The notes: a model not told the origin generated them from the letters alone. Positions 42,408 through 50,821 are shown, counted from the stretch's first letter. The stretch: 64,000 nt of DNA from Shimia_B sp038525525 (GCA_038525525.1 JBCBHO010000005.1:62001-126000); one strand, 5' to 3'. A program made the numbers and translations.

Positions 42408-42929
42408 TTGGCCCTCGGGCATCCGCATATCGAGCTCCCGCTCGTCAGGTTCGCGCGCCACGGGCGCCGCGTGCTCGAGGCCTGCGACCTCCTCGAAGCG
42501 ATTGCCGATGACCTCCCGCGCAAGGTCGCCCCGATCTGGCGCGAGGTGGCGCAGCATTGCGTGGCAATCATGCCCAGCCACTACGACAGCCTGCTCCACA
42601 TCCTGATCCCGGTGCTCAAGCGCCGTACCCGGGGAGACCCGGATTGCGAGGCGGTCCTCGCGCGCCTCGAACAGGAATACGCCGATGCCTGCCACCGCTT
42701 CCCGGAGCTCTTCGCGCTCCTGCAGGATGCGCAGGACCAAGGCGTCGCAACGATCGACGAGGAAGCGCTGGGTTACGCGCTCAGAAGCTATTTCGAAGCG
42801 ATCCGCCGGCAGATGGCGTGGGAGCGCGATGTCCTGATCCCGCTCGCCGAACGCCGCCTGACACGGGCCGACTACGCAGAGCTGGGCACGTCCCTTTCGG
42901 TCTCGGGCCTGCCCGGACGGCCGCGCTAA
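42408..42929 (+). CDS. Hemerythrin-like domain protein, start unclear
   Basis: About 173 residues from a non-ATG start. HPHIELPLVRFARHGRRVLE, HCVAIMPSHYDSLLHILIPVLKRR and YFEAIRRQMAWERDVLIPLAERRLT give the four-helix hemerythrin pattern, although the usual HxxxE before VLIPLAER is QMAWE. Hemerythrin-like proteins bind a di-iron centre and sense or carry O2 or NO. The only ATG with a good site (AAAGGAG at 42329, ATG 42340) opens a different frame that stops at 42405 after 21 codons; CTG 42402 or TTG 42408 would be needed otherwise. A frameshift at the 5' end is possible. Converges with the Crp/Fnr gene, with interleaved stops. Confidence 0.6.
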   Translation: MALGHPHIELPLVRFARHGRRVLEACDLLEAIADDLPRKVAPIWREVAQHCVAIMPSHYDSLLHILIPVLKRRTRGDPDCEAVLARLEQEYADACHRFPELFALLQDAQDQGVATIDEEALGYALRSYFEAIRRQMAWERDVLIPLAERRLTRADYAELGTSLSVSGLPGRPR

Positions 42930-43699
42930 AACCCGGCCCGCTCCACGAGGCGCGCGTGATCGATGGACTGCACATGGTGCGCGCCCTCGAAGACCACGAT
43001 CCCGTCCTTCCGGAGTTTCGTCATCTGCCTGCTGACGGTCTCGAGGGTGAGCCCGATGTAATCGGCGATCTCCGCGCGGTTCAGGGGAATGTCGAAGCTC
43101 TCCCTGTGATGGCAGCCCTCAGTTTGCAGCCGCCGCGCCATGTGAAGCATGAAGGTGGCGACGCGCTCCTCGGCGGTCTTGCGACCGAGCAGCACCATCC
43201 ATTCCCGCGCGAAGCGCAGCTCGTCGAGCGCGCGCTTGAGGAGACGGTGCTCAAGCGATGGGAAGCGCGCCAGCACGTCCTGGAAGGGCTTGCGCGGAAA
43301 GAGGCAGAGCTCGAGATCCGTCACCGCCTCGATCGAGCTCGCCTCCTCTGGCGCATCCCCCTCGAGGCCGGATCCCACGAAATCGGACTGAAAGAGCAGG
43401 CCCACGATCTGGAGGCGGCCGTCCTCCGCGCCGCGGACGAGCTTGGCCACGCCGCGCGTGATGTTGCCGAAATCGCCCGCCGTGTCGCCCTCCATGAGAT
43501 AGGTCTCACCGGCCGCAAGCCGCTTTCTTCGTGCGAGAGCGTTGAGCGCGGCGATCTCATCGCCGCTCAGCGCGCCGCAGACGGAGCTGTGGCGGATGGC
43601 GCAGCCCTCGCAGCGAGCCGACGCCGAAAGCCGGGGAAGAGGGTTACCGCTGTGCATGGGCCCGGCAGGCCTCCGGCTCGGTGCCATCGCCCCACGCAT
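42926..43699 (-). CDS. Crp/Fnr-family regulator with FNR-type iron-sulfur motif (FnrL-like)
   Basis: About 257 residues. N-terminal CEGCAIRHSSVCGAL gives Cys-x2-Cys-x7-Cys, and ELCLFPRKPF adds a fourth Cys, matching the O2-labile [4Fe-4S] ligands of FNR. A cyclic-nucleotide-like barrel and dimer helix (LKRALDELRFAREWMVLLGRKTAEERVATFMLH) follow, then the recognition helix IGLTLETVSRQMTKLR with the FNR-type E-x2-SR. Likely reads TTGAT-N4-ATCAA sites such as those nearby. Start at ATG 43699 with AAGGA upstream; 43657 is an alternative. Paralogue of 44789-45535. Confidence 0.88.
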   Translation of the reverse strand: MRGAMAPSRRPAGPMHSGNPLPRLSASARCEGCAIRHSSVCGALSGDEIAALNALARRKRLAAGETYLMEGDTAGDFGNITRGVAKLVRGAEDGRLQIVGLLFQSDFVGSGLEGDAPEEASSIEAVTDLELCLFPRKPFQDVLARFPSLEHRLLKRALDELRFAREWMVLLGRKTAEERVATFMLHMARRLQTEGCHHRESFDIPLNRAEIADYIGLTLETVSRQMTKLRKDGIVVFEGAHHVQSIDHARLVERAGF

Positions 43700-43851
43700 C
43701 TGCGTCCTTGGCTGCAAAAAACTGCTCCCTCATCAGGTTCAAACTAGCGATCCCGCGGCGCGCGACTTTGCTCTTTCGCAACCCAAGCGGGCGAAAGCGG
43801 TGCGCGGCCGTGCTCCATTTCGTCGCAGCACACATTCGCATACACCGCGGA

Positions 43852-44580
43852 TCAGGCCGCCCTGCCCTGTGCAACCTCCCTGAGCGCGTCGGGGCGCACG
43901 ATGACGACCCGCCGCCGGGCGCTGCTCACGATCCCGGTTTTTTGCCAGGAACTCATGTAGCGGCTCACGGAGTGCATATTGGCCCCGGTCAGCTCCGAGA
44001 TGTCCTGCCGGGTCAGTGGGAAGTCGATCTCCGCGCCGCTGCCGGTCTCGCGCCCCGCCTGCCGTGCGAGCCGCAAAAGCGCGTTGGCGATACGCTGCTC
44101 CACGGGGAGCGTGGCCATGTCCACGATCTTGTCCTGCAGCTCACGGGTCCTCAGGCCGATGGTGCGGCGCGTGGCCCGCGCCAGCCCGGGATGGGCGCGC
44201 GTCAGGGCGGGCCAGGCCTCGCGCGGCCAACACAAGACCACGCAGTCGCAGGCGGCCTTCGCCGTCACGGAAAAGGTCTCGCTCTCCAGCGCCACGGCGA
44301 TCCCGAAGAGCTCGCCCGGTGCCACGTGGTGAACGACAACCTGCTCCCCGTCCGCCGTCGTGCGCAGGAGCCGAACGAAGCCCTCCACAACGAGGCAGAA
44401 GATGCTCGCCCGGTCTTCCTCGGTGAAAAGGACGGTCCCCGGACCCACCCGGCGGATGCTGGCGCTTTCGAGGATCGCGTGGAGGGCCGCGCGATCCGCG
44501 CCGTCGAAGAGCGGCATCCGCGCCACTCTGGTCTCATCGAGCCGGAGAGTGCTGCGCCTTGATTGTGTCATTGGAGTCAT
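43852..44580 (-). CDS. Crp/Fnr-family regulator, Dnr/NNR-like
   Basis: 242 residues. Lacks the N-terminal Cys cluster, so it does not carry an FNR-type cluster. Sensor barrel RRVGPGTVLFTEEDRASIFCLVVEGFVRLLRTTADGEQVVVHHVAPGELFGIAVAL, then a long dimer helix and recognition helix TGANMHSVSRYMSSWQKTGIV with the S-R pair. Resembles heme-based NO-sensing Dnr/NNR proteins, but no heme ligand can be assigned by eye. An FNR-like box (44721) lies upstream, so it could be subordinate to an FNR. Confidence 0.85.
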   Translation of the reverse strand: MTPMTQSRRSTLRLDETRVARMPLFDGADRAALHAILESASIRRVGPGTVLFTEEDRASIFCLVVEGFVRLLRTTADGEQVVVHHVAPGELFGIAVALESETFSVTAKAACDCVVLCWPREAWPALTRAHPGLARATRRTIGLRTRELQDKIVDMATLPVEQRIANALLRLARQAGRETGSGAEIDFPLTRQDISELTGANMHSVSRYMSSWQKTGIVSSARRRVVIVRPDALREVAQGRAA

Positions 44581-44720
44581 GTGCTTTCAGCGTCCGACCT
44601 CTTTCAGGCCAAGGCGCGCGCAGGATCGGAGCCGCTGCGCCAGCCCGGGGGAGACCCGTGATGGCAGGAGATGCCACCGAGCCCCGCGCAGACATCTGCA
44701 CCCTGCCCCGGGGCCAGACC

Positions 44721-44734
44721 TTGAGCGAGATCAA
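44721..44734. promoter_or_regulatory. FNR-like box upstream of a Crp/Fnr gene
   Basis: TTGAGCGAGATCAA differs from the consensus TTGAT-N4-ATCAA by one base. About 141 bp upstream of the 44580 start and downstream of the 44789-45535 stop, so it would act on the Dnr-like gene. Confidence 0.65.
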
Positions 44735-44788
44735 ATTCTGCAGGAAAAGGGTCGGAAAGCGCTCAGGTGGCGCCGAAAAGGCGCGGCC

Positions 44789-45535
44789 TCAGAAGCCTGC
44801 CCGCTCGGTCAGCCCATCGACGTCCATCTGCACCACGCGCCGCGTGCCTTCCATGGTGATGAGGCCTGAGGCCCGCAGCTTGCTGATCTGGCGGCTGACA
44901 GTTTCCAGCGTGAGCCCGATATGGTCGGCGATGTCGGAGCGGTCGAGCGGCAGGTCAAAGACCGCCGCACCCGAGCAGCTGTGCGCCGACATCCTCTTGG
45001 AGACATGGAGGAAGAAGCTCGCCACGCGCTCCTCCGCGGATTTACGGCCGAGAAGGACCATCCAGTCCCGGGCGATGCTCAATTCATCGAGCGTGATCTC
45101 GAGGAGCCGCTGGGCAAGCTCGGGATAGCGCGTGAGCAGCCCTTCGAACCGCTCGCGCGGGAAGAGGCAGAGCTCGAGCGGCGAGGCTGCCTCGATCATG
45201 TAGGTGTCGCAGGCGGCGAGGTCGCTCTGGGAATGGTTGCTGACGAAATCCGAGGGGAAGAGCAGCCCGACGATCTGCTGCCGCCCGTCCGGGGCGGATT
45301 TGATCAGCTTCCCGAAGCCGCCGATAACGTTCACGAAATCGGCCTGCGCACCCTGTTCGAACGCGTGAAACTGCCCCTTGGCGAGCGTCTTGCGACGGGA
45401 GATGCCATGGAGGTCGCGCAGCTCCTCATCCGTGAGCGCGCTACACAGGCTGCTGTTGCGGACGGCGCATGTCGCGCAGGTGAGCAGCGCGAGCGGCCCC
45501 GTGGGCATGGTAGACGGGGTAGCTCTGGCTTCCAT
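44789..45535 (-). CDS. Crp/Fnr-family regulator with FNR-type iron-sulfur motif (FnrL-like), second copy
   Basis: 248 residues. CATCAVRNSSLCSAL near the N-terminus repeats the Cys-x2-Cys-x7-Cys pattern, with a later Cys in ELCLFPRERF. Shares LDELSIARDWMVLLGRKSAEERVASFFLH and recognition helix IGLTLETVSRQISKLR with the 42926 gene, so the two arose by duplication. GGAGGAGG directly precedes the ATG at 45535, a strong ribosome site. The better candidate for the main oxygen sensor given its start signal, but this is inference. Confidence 0.9.
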   Translation of the reverse strand: MEARATPSTMPTGPLALLTCATCAVRNSSLCSALTDEELRDLHGISRRKTLAKGQFHAFEQGAQADFVNVIGGFGKLIKSAPDGRQQIVGLLFPSDFVSNHSQSDLAACDTYMIEAASPLELCLFPRERFEGLLTRYPELAQRLLEITLDELSIARDWMVLLGRKSAEERVASFFLHVSKRMSAHSCSGAAVFDLPLDRSDIADHIGLTLETVSRQISKLRASGLITMEGTRRVVQMDVDGLTERAGF

Positions 45536-45618
45536 GGGTCCTCCTCCGGAAAGGCTAGGTGCCTCAGGGGCTTGCTGTCAATCGCGCGTGCCCCCAAAGC
45601 CCTCCCTTTCCCGAGGCC

Positions 45619-46599
45619 CTACACGACCACCACGTTTCCGCGCTTGTGGCCCGTGGCCACGTGGCGATGCGCCTCGACGAGGTCGGACAGGGGGTAGGTC
45701 CTGCCCATGACGGGCGCGAAGCTTCCGCGCTCCATCACTTCGAGGATCTCACCCAATTCCTCGCGATGAACGTCGGGCTTTTCCATCCCGGCCGCGGCAA
45801 AGAGCGCGCGCCGCGTGCCCGTGAGCCGCGAAAGCAGCATGTCCCGCAAGAGCGCGAGGCCGAGGACGGGGCAGATGTATCGACCACCCGGCCTCAAAGC
45901 CGCGCGCGCGTCGCGGTAGCTGCCCACGCCGACGGTGTCGAAGACGACGTCGTAGGCCCCTGCCGTCGCGAGGGGGTCTTCGACGGTGTAATCGATGGCC
46001 GCATCCGCCCCGAGGCTTTCGAGGAGCGGCGTGTTGCGCGCGCTGCTCGTGGCGCTGACGGTGGCGCCGAGTGCCTTGGCGAGTTGTATCGCGGCGCTGC
46101 CGAGGCTCCCCGCACCGCCGAGGACCAGCACGTGCTCGCCCGGCGCAACGCGCGCCACGCGGGTCAGGAAATGCCAAAACGTCAGGGCGCCGTCACACAT
46201 GACAGCCGCCTCCTCGTGGCTCAGGGTCTCGGGCTTGCGGACGAGACTGCCCTCGGCATCGGTGCAGATCAGCGTGGCATTTGCCCCGAAGCTCAGCCCC
46301 GCCTCCCCAAAGACCGCGTCGCCGACGCCAAAGCGCGTCACGCCGGGCCCGGTGGCCACCACGTCGCCGGAAAAACACGTCCCCGCGAGGCCGGCGCGCG
46401 GGCGGGACAGACCGAGAAAAAGGCGGGCGAAGCGCGGCTCGCCCGCGCGCATCATGCCGTCCGCGCGGGTGACGGCGGAGGCCCGAACGCGGACGAGGAT
46501 CTGGCCTTCACCAGGAGTGGGAACCGGGCGCGTGACGGGCGCAAGCACCTCAGGGCCGCCGTAGCGCGTGACATCCCATGCGTTGAACATCGTTTCCAT
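45619..46599 (-). CDS. Zinc-free MDR-family alcohol dehydrogenase / quinone oxidoreductase
   Basis: 326 residues. GroES-like half with YGGPEVLAPVTRPVPTPGEGQILVRVRASAVTRADGMMRAGEPRF, then the Rossmann part GEHVLVLGGAGSLGSAAIQLAKALGATVSAT and ESLGADAAIDYT. The catalytic zinc ligands are absent, so it is a quinone oxidoreductase-like MDR using NAD(P)H. Start at 46599, behind GGAGATAAAG. Divergent from a LysR regulator with a perfect dyad between them, so expression is probably set by that regulator. Confidence 0.88.
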   Translation of the reverse strand: METMFNAWDVTRYGGPEVLAPVTRPVPTPGEGQILVRVRASAVTRADGMMRAGEPRFARLFLGLSRPRAGLAGTCFSGDVVATGPGVTRFGVGDAVFGEAGLSFGANATLICTDAEGSLVRKPETLSHEEAAVMCDGALTFWHFLTRVARVAPGEHVLVLGGAGSLGSAAIQLAKALGATVSATSSARNTPLLESLGADAAIDYTVEDPLATAGAYDVVFDTVGVGSYRDARAALRPGGRYICPVLGLALLRDMLLSRLTGTRRALFAAAGMEKPDVHREELGEILEVMERGSFAPVMGRTYPLSDLVEAHRHVATGHKRGNVVVV

Positions 46600-46653
46600 C
46601 TTTATCTCCATCTCTGTGATGTGGAGAGAGATACCGGGTGCAATTCGATCCAA

Positions 46654-46677
46654 ATACTGACAATATTGCGTCAGTAT
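46654..46677. promoter_or_regulatory. Perfect dyad, candidate LysR operator
   Basis: ATACTGAC (46654-46661) and its exact complement GTCAGTAT (46670-46677) are separated by 8 bp. The site lies 55 bp upstream of the MDR gene start and 25 bp upstream of the LysR start, the usual position of a recognition site for a divergently transcribed LysR regulator. It contains the T-N11-A spacing within the arms. Confidence 0.65.
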
Positions 46678-46701
46678 GGTTCATAAACGATCCGGGCTGC
46701 C

Positions 46702-47583
46702 ATGGATTGGAAGTCTCTTCCCGCATTCCTCGCCGTCGCCAGATCGGGCTCTCTGCGCGCGGGCGCGGAGCAGATCGGCGGGACCCACGCGACCCTGAGA
46801 CGCCAGATCGAAGGGCTGGAGGCGCAGCTCGGGACGATGCTCTTCAGGCGCAGCGGCGGGGGCCTCACCTTGACCGCCGCGGGTCGCAGGCTCCTGCCGC
46901 AGGCGCTCGAGGCCGAAAGCGCGCTCCTCAAAGGCTTCAGCGCCGTCAAAGGCCTCGACCGCGAAGCGGCGGGTCGTATCCGCCTCTCCGTCGATCCGAT
47001 CACGGGGCACTACATGCTCGCGCCGGTGCTCGCGGAGTTCGCCGCGCTCTACCCGGACATCGATATCGAGATCAAACTCTCCTACGACATCGATTCTATC
47101 GCGAAGGACGAGACCGATATATCCATCCGCCATGTGCTGGAGATCGACGGGGACGCCGTAGGGCGAAAGCTCTTTCCCCTCTCGCTCGGCGTGTTTGCCA
47201 GCCGCGACTACATCGACCGTGCGTTGCCCAAGGCAGGTGCTCGGGGCGCGGGGCTCGCTTGGGTGGGCTATGGCGAGGTGCCCGAATTGCAGGCCATGAT
47301 CGCCGCCACGCCGTTCCCGGAGGCAAAGATCCGGCACGAGGTACGCGATCCGGAGATGCACCTGCATCTCGTGCGCGCCGGGGCGGGCATGACCTTCCTC
47401 TCCGCCTGGATCGGCGGAGTTTTCCCAGAGCTTCAGCGGGTGCCGGGAACGGCGCTCGACCAACGCCGCTCGACGTGGATCCTGCTCCACGGGGATCTCC
47501 GGCGCGTCAAGCGCGCGCGGCTTCTGGTGGATTACCTCTCCACCGCCCTGCTGGAGCGACGGGCTGACTTCGTGGGAAGCTGA
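46702..47583 (+). CDS. LysR-family transcriptional regulator
   Basis: 293 residues. The N-terminal winged helix-turn-helix reads WKSLPAFLAVARSGSLRAGAEQIGGTHATLRRQIEGLEAQLGTMLFRR, the standard LysR layout, followed by a substrate-binding-protein-like effector domain (IRLSVDPITGHYMLAPVLAEFAALYPDIDIEI, HLVRAGAGMTFLSAW). Divergent from the MDR oxidoreductase and probably its regulator. Convergent with the next gene, 4 bp apart. The effector is unknown; a quinone or electrophile would suit the neighbour. Confidence 0.92.
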   Translation: MDWKSLPAFLAVARSGSLRAGAEQIGGTHATLRRQIEGLEAQLGTMLFRRSGGGLTLTAAGRRLLPQALEAESALLKGFSAVKGLDREAAGRIRLSVDPITGHYMLAPVLAEFAALYPDIDIEIKLSYDIDSIAKDETDISIRHVLEIDGDAVGRKLFPLSLGVFASRDYIDRALPKAGARGAGLAWVGYGEVPELQAMIAATPFPEAKIRHEVRDPEMHLHLVRAGAGMTFLSAWIGGVFPELQRVPGTALDQRRSTWILLHGDLRRVKRARLLVDYLSTALLERRADFVGS

Positions 47584-47587
47584 GCCC

Positions 47588-48229
47588 CTAGCGTGCGAGG
47601 ACCACGTCTTTCTGCGGGTGGAGGTCCTGCTCCACGGCGTCGACGAGATAAGCCGCCACATCCGCCCGGGAGACGAGGCCGTTGCGCCAGGAGGACGGAT
47701 CCTCCAGCGCTTTCACCTGCCCGGAGGCTGGGCGATTGGTAAGGATGACCGGGCGCGCGATGGTCCAGCGGGTCTCGCTCTCCATGATGAGCGCTTCCTG
47801 CCGGGATTTGTCGGCGTAAACGCGCCCGAGGATCGCCCCGTGCCCAATCCTCTCGAGCGTACTCATGGCCGCGCGGCTCCGCCCCGCGCCGAAGCCCGTG
47901 ACGACGACGAGACGCGAGACCTCCGCCTTCGCCATCTCTGCGAGAAGCACCGCGGTGCTCTTCGAAAAAAGCGTCTCCTCCTCCCAGATCATCGCCGGCC
48001 GCTCGCGGATGCCTAGGGCCACGATCACGGCCCCTGCCCCGTCGAGCGCACGCGAGATATCGCCCGCGTCGAGCGCATCACCGGCGACGCGCTCGAGCCC
48101 GTCTTGCTCGGGGAGCGTATCAGCGGAGCGCGCGAAAGCGCGGACACTCAGCCCACGCTCCAGCGCGTTTTCCATGCAGAGCTTCCCAATGCCCGAGGTG
48201 GCACCGATGATCAGCAGTGGTTTGTCCAT
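47588..48229 (-). CDS. NAD(P)-binding (NmrA/SDR-like) oxidoreductase-type protein
   Basis: 213 residues. LLIIGATSGIGKLCMENALERGLSVRAFARS is the dinucleotide-binding motif GATSxIG. RLVVVTGFGAGRSR and YADKSRQEALIMESETRWTIARPVILTNRP match atypical short-chain dehydrogenases of the NmrA/HSCARG type. The canonical YxxxK is present only loosely, so it may bind the cofactor as a sensor rather than act as a dehydrogenase. Close to the LysR/MDR pair, possibly part of the same stress response. Confidence 0.82.
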   Translation of the reverse strand: MDKPLLIIGATSGIGKLCMENALERGLSVRAFARSADTLPEQDGLERVAGDALDAGDISRALDGAGAVIVALGIRERPAMIWEEETLFSKSTAVLLAEMAKAEVSRLVVVTGFGAGRSRAAMSTLERIGHGAILGRVYADKSRQEALIMESETRWTIARPVILTNRPASGQVKALEDPSSWRNGLVSRADVAAYLVDAVEQDLHPQKDVVLAR

Positions 48230-48281
48230 GGTGGCTCCTGGTCTGAGAGATGTTGTCCAAGCGCGGCTGCCGCCCGCGCGA

Positions 48282-48818
48282 TCAGCTCTGCGGCGTGCTC
48301 TCTGCGCCCTGCATGACCGTCACGCGCGCCTCGATCCGCGCCCCGTCTACCATGTAATACGCATGATCATTCGTGCTGAGCGACACGGAAATCTCCCGCG
48401 CGCCGGGTATGAGGTCCGGCAGATGAAAATGCGGCCCATAGAGCCGCGCGACCTTCACGCCATCGACGTAGAGATGCGCATGGCCCGTCCCGGGCAGGTG
48501 CTCGCCATTGACCGACGCAGGGGTAAAGGCGAAGTTTGCGGTCTCGAGGCGCACGTTCCAGCCACCTGTCGGATCTTCCTCGACGGCGAGCGACACCTGC
48601 GGTGCGCCCACCGGGTCCACCTCGATCTCGCCATGGGCATGCACGTCACCCTGCGCCTGCAAGACGGCACCTTCCATCGCGGCCACGCCGGAGTGGCCCG
48701 CTGGCATGATATCGCCCGGTGGCACGTCGCGCACGAGGGGCGCGATGAGCACCCCCACGAGGATCGAGGCGATGGTGAGATAGACGAGGTATGGCATCCT
48801 CAGGGAAAAATCAGACAT
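48282..48818 (-). CDS. Membrane-anchored periplasmic protein with His-rich beta domain
   Basis: 178 residues. One N-terminal membrane helix (PYLVYLTIASILVGVLIAPLV), then a beta-rich periplasmic domain: GDVHAHGEIEVD, NFAFTPASVNGEHLPGTGHAHLYVDGVKVARLYGPHFHLPDL and STNDHAYYMVDGARIEARV. The repeated His (HAH, GHAHLY, PHFH) suggests metal binding, possibly copper, on a cupredoxin-like fold. No family name can be given with confidence. Its first codons overlap the last 8 bp of the DoxX-like gene upstream, so the two act together. Confidence 0.7.
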   Translation of the reverse strand: MSDFSLRMPYLVYLTIASILVGVLIAPLVRDVPPGDIMPAGHSGVAAMEGAVLQAQGDVHAHGEIEVDPVGAPQVSLAVEEDPTGGWNVRLETANFAFTPASVNGEHLPGTGHAHLYVDGVKVARLYGPHFHLPDLIPGAREISVSLSTNDHAYYMVDGARIEARVTVMQGAESTPQS

Positions 48819-49854
48819 GGCTTTCCACGTTGAGGGTTGTGGTCGCGGTGTTCACGCGCCGTTGCGGCAGGAAGTTCGTCACCTTGAGGCGCTGACCGGA
48901 GCCGAGGAGAAGCAGGATGAGCGCCACGCCGATCACAGGCATGTGCCCGATGAACTCCACCATCGCCGCTTCGTTCTCGCCCTGCAGGATGAAGAGCACG
49001 TTGGAGGCAAAGAGCACCACGGAAAAGGCGAGCACGTTGAGCCGCGTCGTCGTCCCCAAGACGAGGATGATGCCGAACACCACCTCCATGAAGCCCGCCG
49101 ACAGCGCGAAGAGGCGGTCGGTGAAGAATTCGAAGCCCAGCGCCTGCATGAAGTTCCACTGGTACTGCGCGAGGAAACTCTCGGCCATGAGCGCGCCGAA
49201 GAGCTTCTCGGAAAAGCCGAGCGCAATGAGCGAAATGCCCGTGAGGATGCGCAGGAGGTCCACCGAATAGGGCTTGAAGCGTTCGCGCAGCGCCTGCGTC
49301 GGCAGGTTGTTGATCAAGAGGAAGACGGCTATCGCCACCATGATCAGGTATTCAAGCGCCGCAAGCAGGCCGAAATTGATGGCGAGCCCGAGGTGAAGCA
49401 GGATCATGAGGAGCGCGGCGTGCCGCACGAAGCGGTTCGCGATGAGCAGGATCCCGATCCCCGCCTGGGCGAAGAGCAGGAGCGTCCCGAAGCTGCCGTA
49501 AGTGACGAGATGCGGCGCGACTATGGCGCCCTCATAGGCCGTCAGCAGCAGCGACATGCCCGTGAAGACCCGCAGAATCTCGATGAAGTCGTGCCGCGTC
49601 TTGGTGGCCACCACGCGGATCGCGGGAAGGCGCATGTCGAGCAGCACGGACGCCCCGATGAGCATGGCGGAAAAGGCGATCCACGCCAGCACTTCCACAT
49701 CGCCGAAAGCGTAGGGCTCGAATATTTCCAGCGTGGCCGTCTCGTCCACGAACCAGCGCACATGGGCGAAGGCTGCGGAGGCAAAGCTCGCGAGCAAAAG
49801 GGACAGGAGCACCAGCGGGAAAAGCCGGAAGCGTGTCAGTGGGTCACCAAACAT
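48811..49854 (-). CDS. DoxX-like integral membrane protein
   Basis: 347 residues with eight or more membrane helices. A signal-like first helix (FPLVLLSLLLASFASAAFAHV) is followed by WFVDE and repeated DoxX-type segments: LRVFTGMSLLLTAYEGAIVAPHLV and LLRILTGISLIALGFSEKLFGALMAESFLAQYQWNF, an internal duplication. Members take part in respiratory or redox membrane complexes; some bind quinones. Coupled to the His-rich protein downstream. Likely a redox or metal-related membrane pair; no established role. Confidence 0.75.
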   Translation of the reverse strand: MFGDPLTRFRLFPLVLLSLLLASFASAAFAHVRWFVDETATLEIFEPYAFGDVEVLAWIAFSAMLIGASVLLDMRLPAIRVVATKTRHDFIEILRVFTGMSLLLTAYEGAIVAPHLVTYGSFGTLLLFAQAGIGILLIANRFVRHAALLMILLHLGLAINFGLLAALEYLIMVAIAVFLLINNLPTQALRERFKPYSVDLLRILTGISLIALGFSEKLFGALMAESFLAQYQWNFMQALGFEFFTDRLFALSAGFMEVVFGIILVLGTTTRLNVLAFSVVLFASNVLFILQGENEAAMVEFIGHMPVIGVALILLLLGSGQRLKVTNFLPQRRVNTATTTLNVESHV

Positions 49855-50155
49855 TGGTCCATCTCGTCTTCTCAGGGACCGGCAGCAGCGCCGATCACTC
49901 TATAAAGTATGTGCGGAGGGCCCATGTTCCGGGCCTGCGCAGATATGACCTTGGGTCACGCGCATTAGGTCGCACTGGTCGCGCAGCCTCCGCGCCCGCC
50001 TTTGCGGCCTTGTTTTCTGCGTCAGGTGGCTAGGTGTCATCGCCTGCACGCCCAACGCCGCCGGAGGCCGCATGACAGTCACGAGACATGGCCAGAGCAC
50101 GACACGCCGGGGGCTTGCCCGCGCCGATCGTCCCAGTGGGAGATGCCGCTAGCCC
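49855..50155. other. 301-bp divergent intergenic region
   Basis: Separates the DoxX-like gene (minus) from the rhomboid gene (plus). No convincing ORF. It has an AT-rich patch with TATAAAGTAT near 49901-49910 that could be a -10 region and a small GGCCC/GGGCC hairpin around 49919-49937. No known operator recognised. Confidence 0.45.
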
Positions 50156-50794
50156 ATGCTGACGCAATGGCCCGACCAGCCCAAGCCTGTGAAGCTCTTC
50201 GTTATCCTGTGCCTTGTCCTCGAGCTCTGTGCCCTTGCCGGGGCGCTCGCGGGCCTCGGAAGCCAGATCCGCAACGCGCTGGTGGGTCTCGGCGGCTTCT
50301 GGCCCGGCGTCCTGAAGGGCGCCTCGCCGCTCTTTGCCGCGCAGCCCGTGACGATGTTCGGTACGGCGACCTTCCTCCATGGCGGGCCGATGCATCTTTT
50401 CATGAACATGGTGGGCATGCTCTGGCTCGGGCCCATGGTGCTCGAGCGCGTGGGCACGGCAGCCTTTTGGCCGGTAGCCGGGCTCTCCGCGCTCGGCGCG
50501 GGCGGTGTCTTCGTACTGTTGTCGGACACCAGCGCGCCCATGGTCGGGGCCTCGGGCGTTCTCTTCGGGTTTCTCGGCGTGGTGGCGGCCTGGCAGGTCC
50601 TCGATGCACAGGCGCGGGGCGAAAGCCTCCGCCCGCTCCTGCCGCCCACTCTCGCCTTCCTCGCGCTCAACATCGCGCTCACACTCCTGTCTCCCGCGAG
50701 CATCGCCTGGCAAGCACATCTCGGCGGCTTCCTCGGCGGCGCGCTCTGCGGGTGCCTCACCTGGAAAAGCCCGCGACCGCGGCCTTGGCGGTAA
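50156..50794 (+). CDS. Rhomboid-family intramembrane serine protease
   Basis: 212 residues, six membrane helices. FLHGGPMHLFMNMVGMLWLGPMVLERVG carries the conserved HxxxN region, GASGVLFGFLGV holds the catalytic Ser in GASG, and WQAHLGGFLGGALCG holds the catalytic His. All key residues are present, so it is probably active, cleaving membrane proteins within the bilayer. Stands alone upstream of folB with a 27-bp gap. Confidence 0.93.
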   Translation: MLTQWPDQPKPVKLFVILCLVLELCALAGALAGLGSQIRNALVGLGGFWPGVLKGASPLFAAQPVTMFGTATFLHGGPMHLFMNMVGMLWLGPMVLERVGTAAFWPVAGLSALGAGGVFVLLSDTSAPMVGASGVLFGFLGVVAAWQVLDAQARGESLRPLLPPTLAFLALNIALTLLSPASIAWQAHLGGFLGGALCGCLTWKSPRPRPWR

Positions 50795-50821
50795 CCAACC
50801 ATTCCGAAAGACTTGCCCGAC

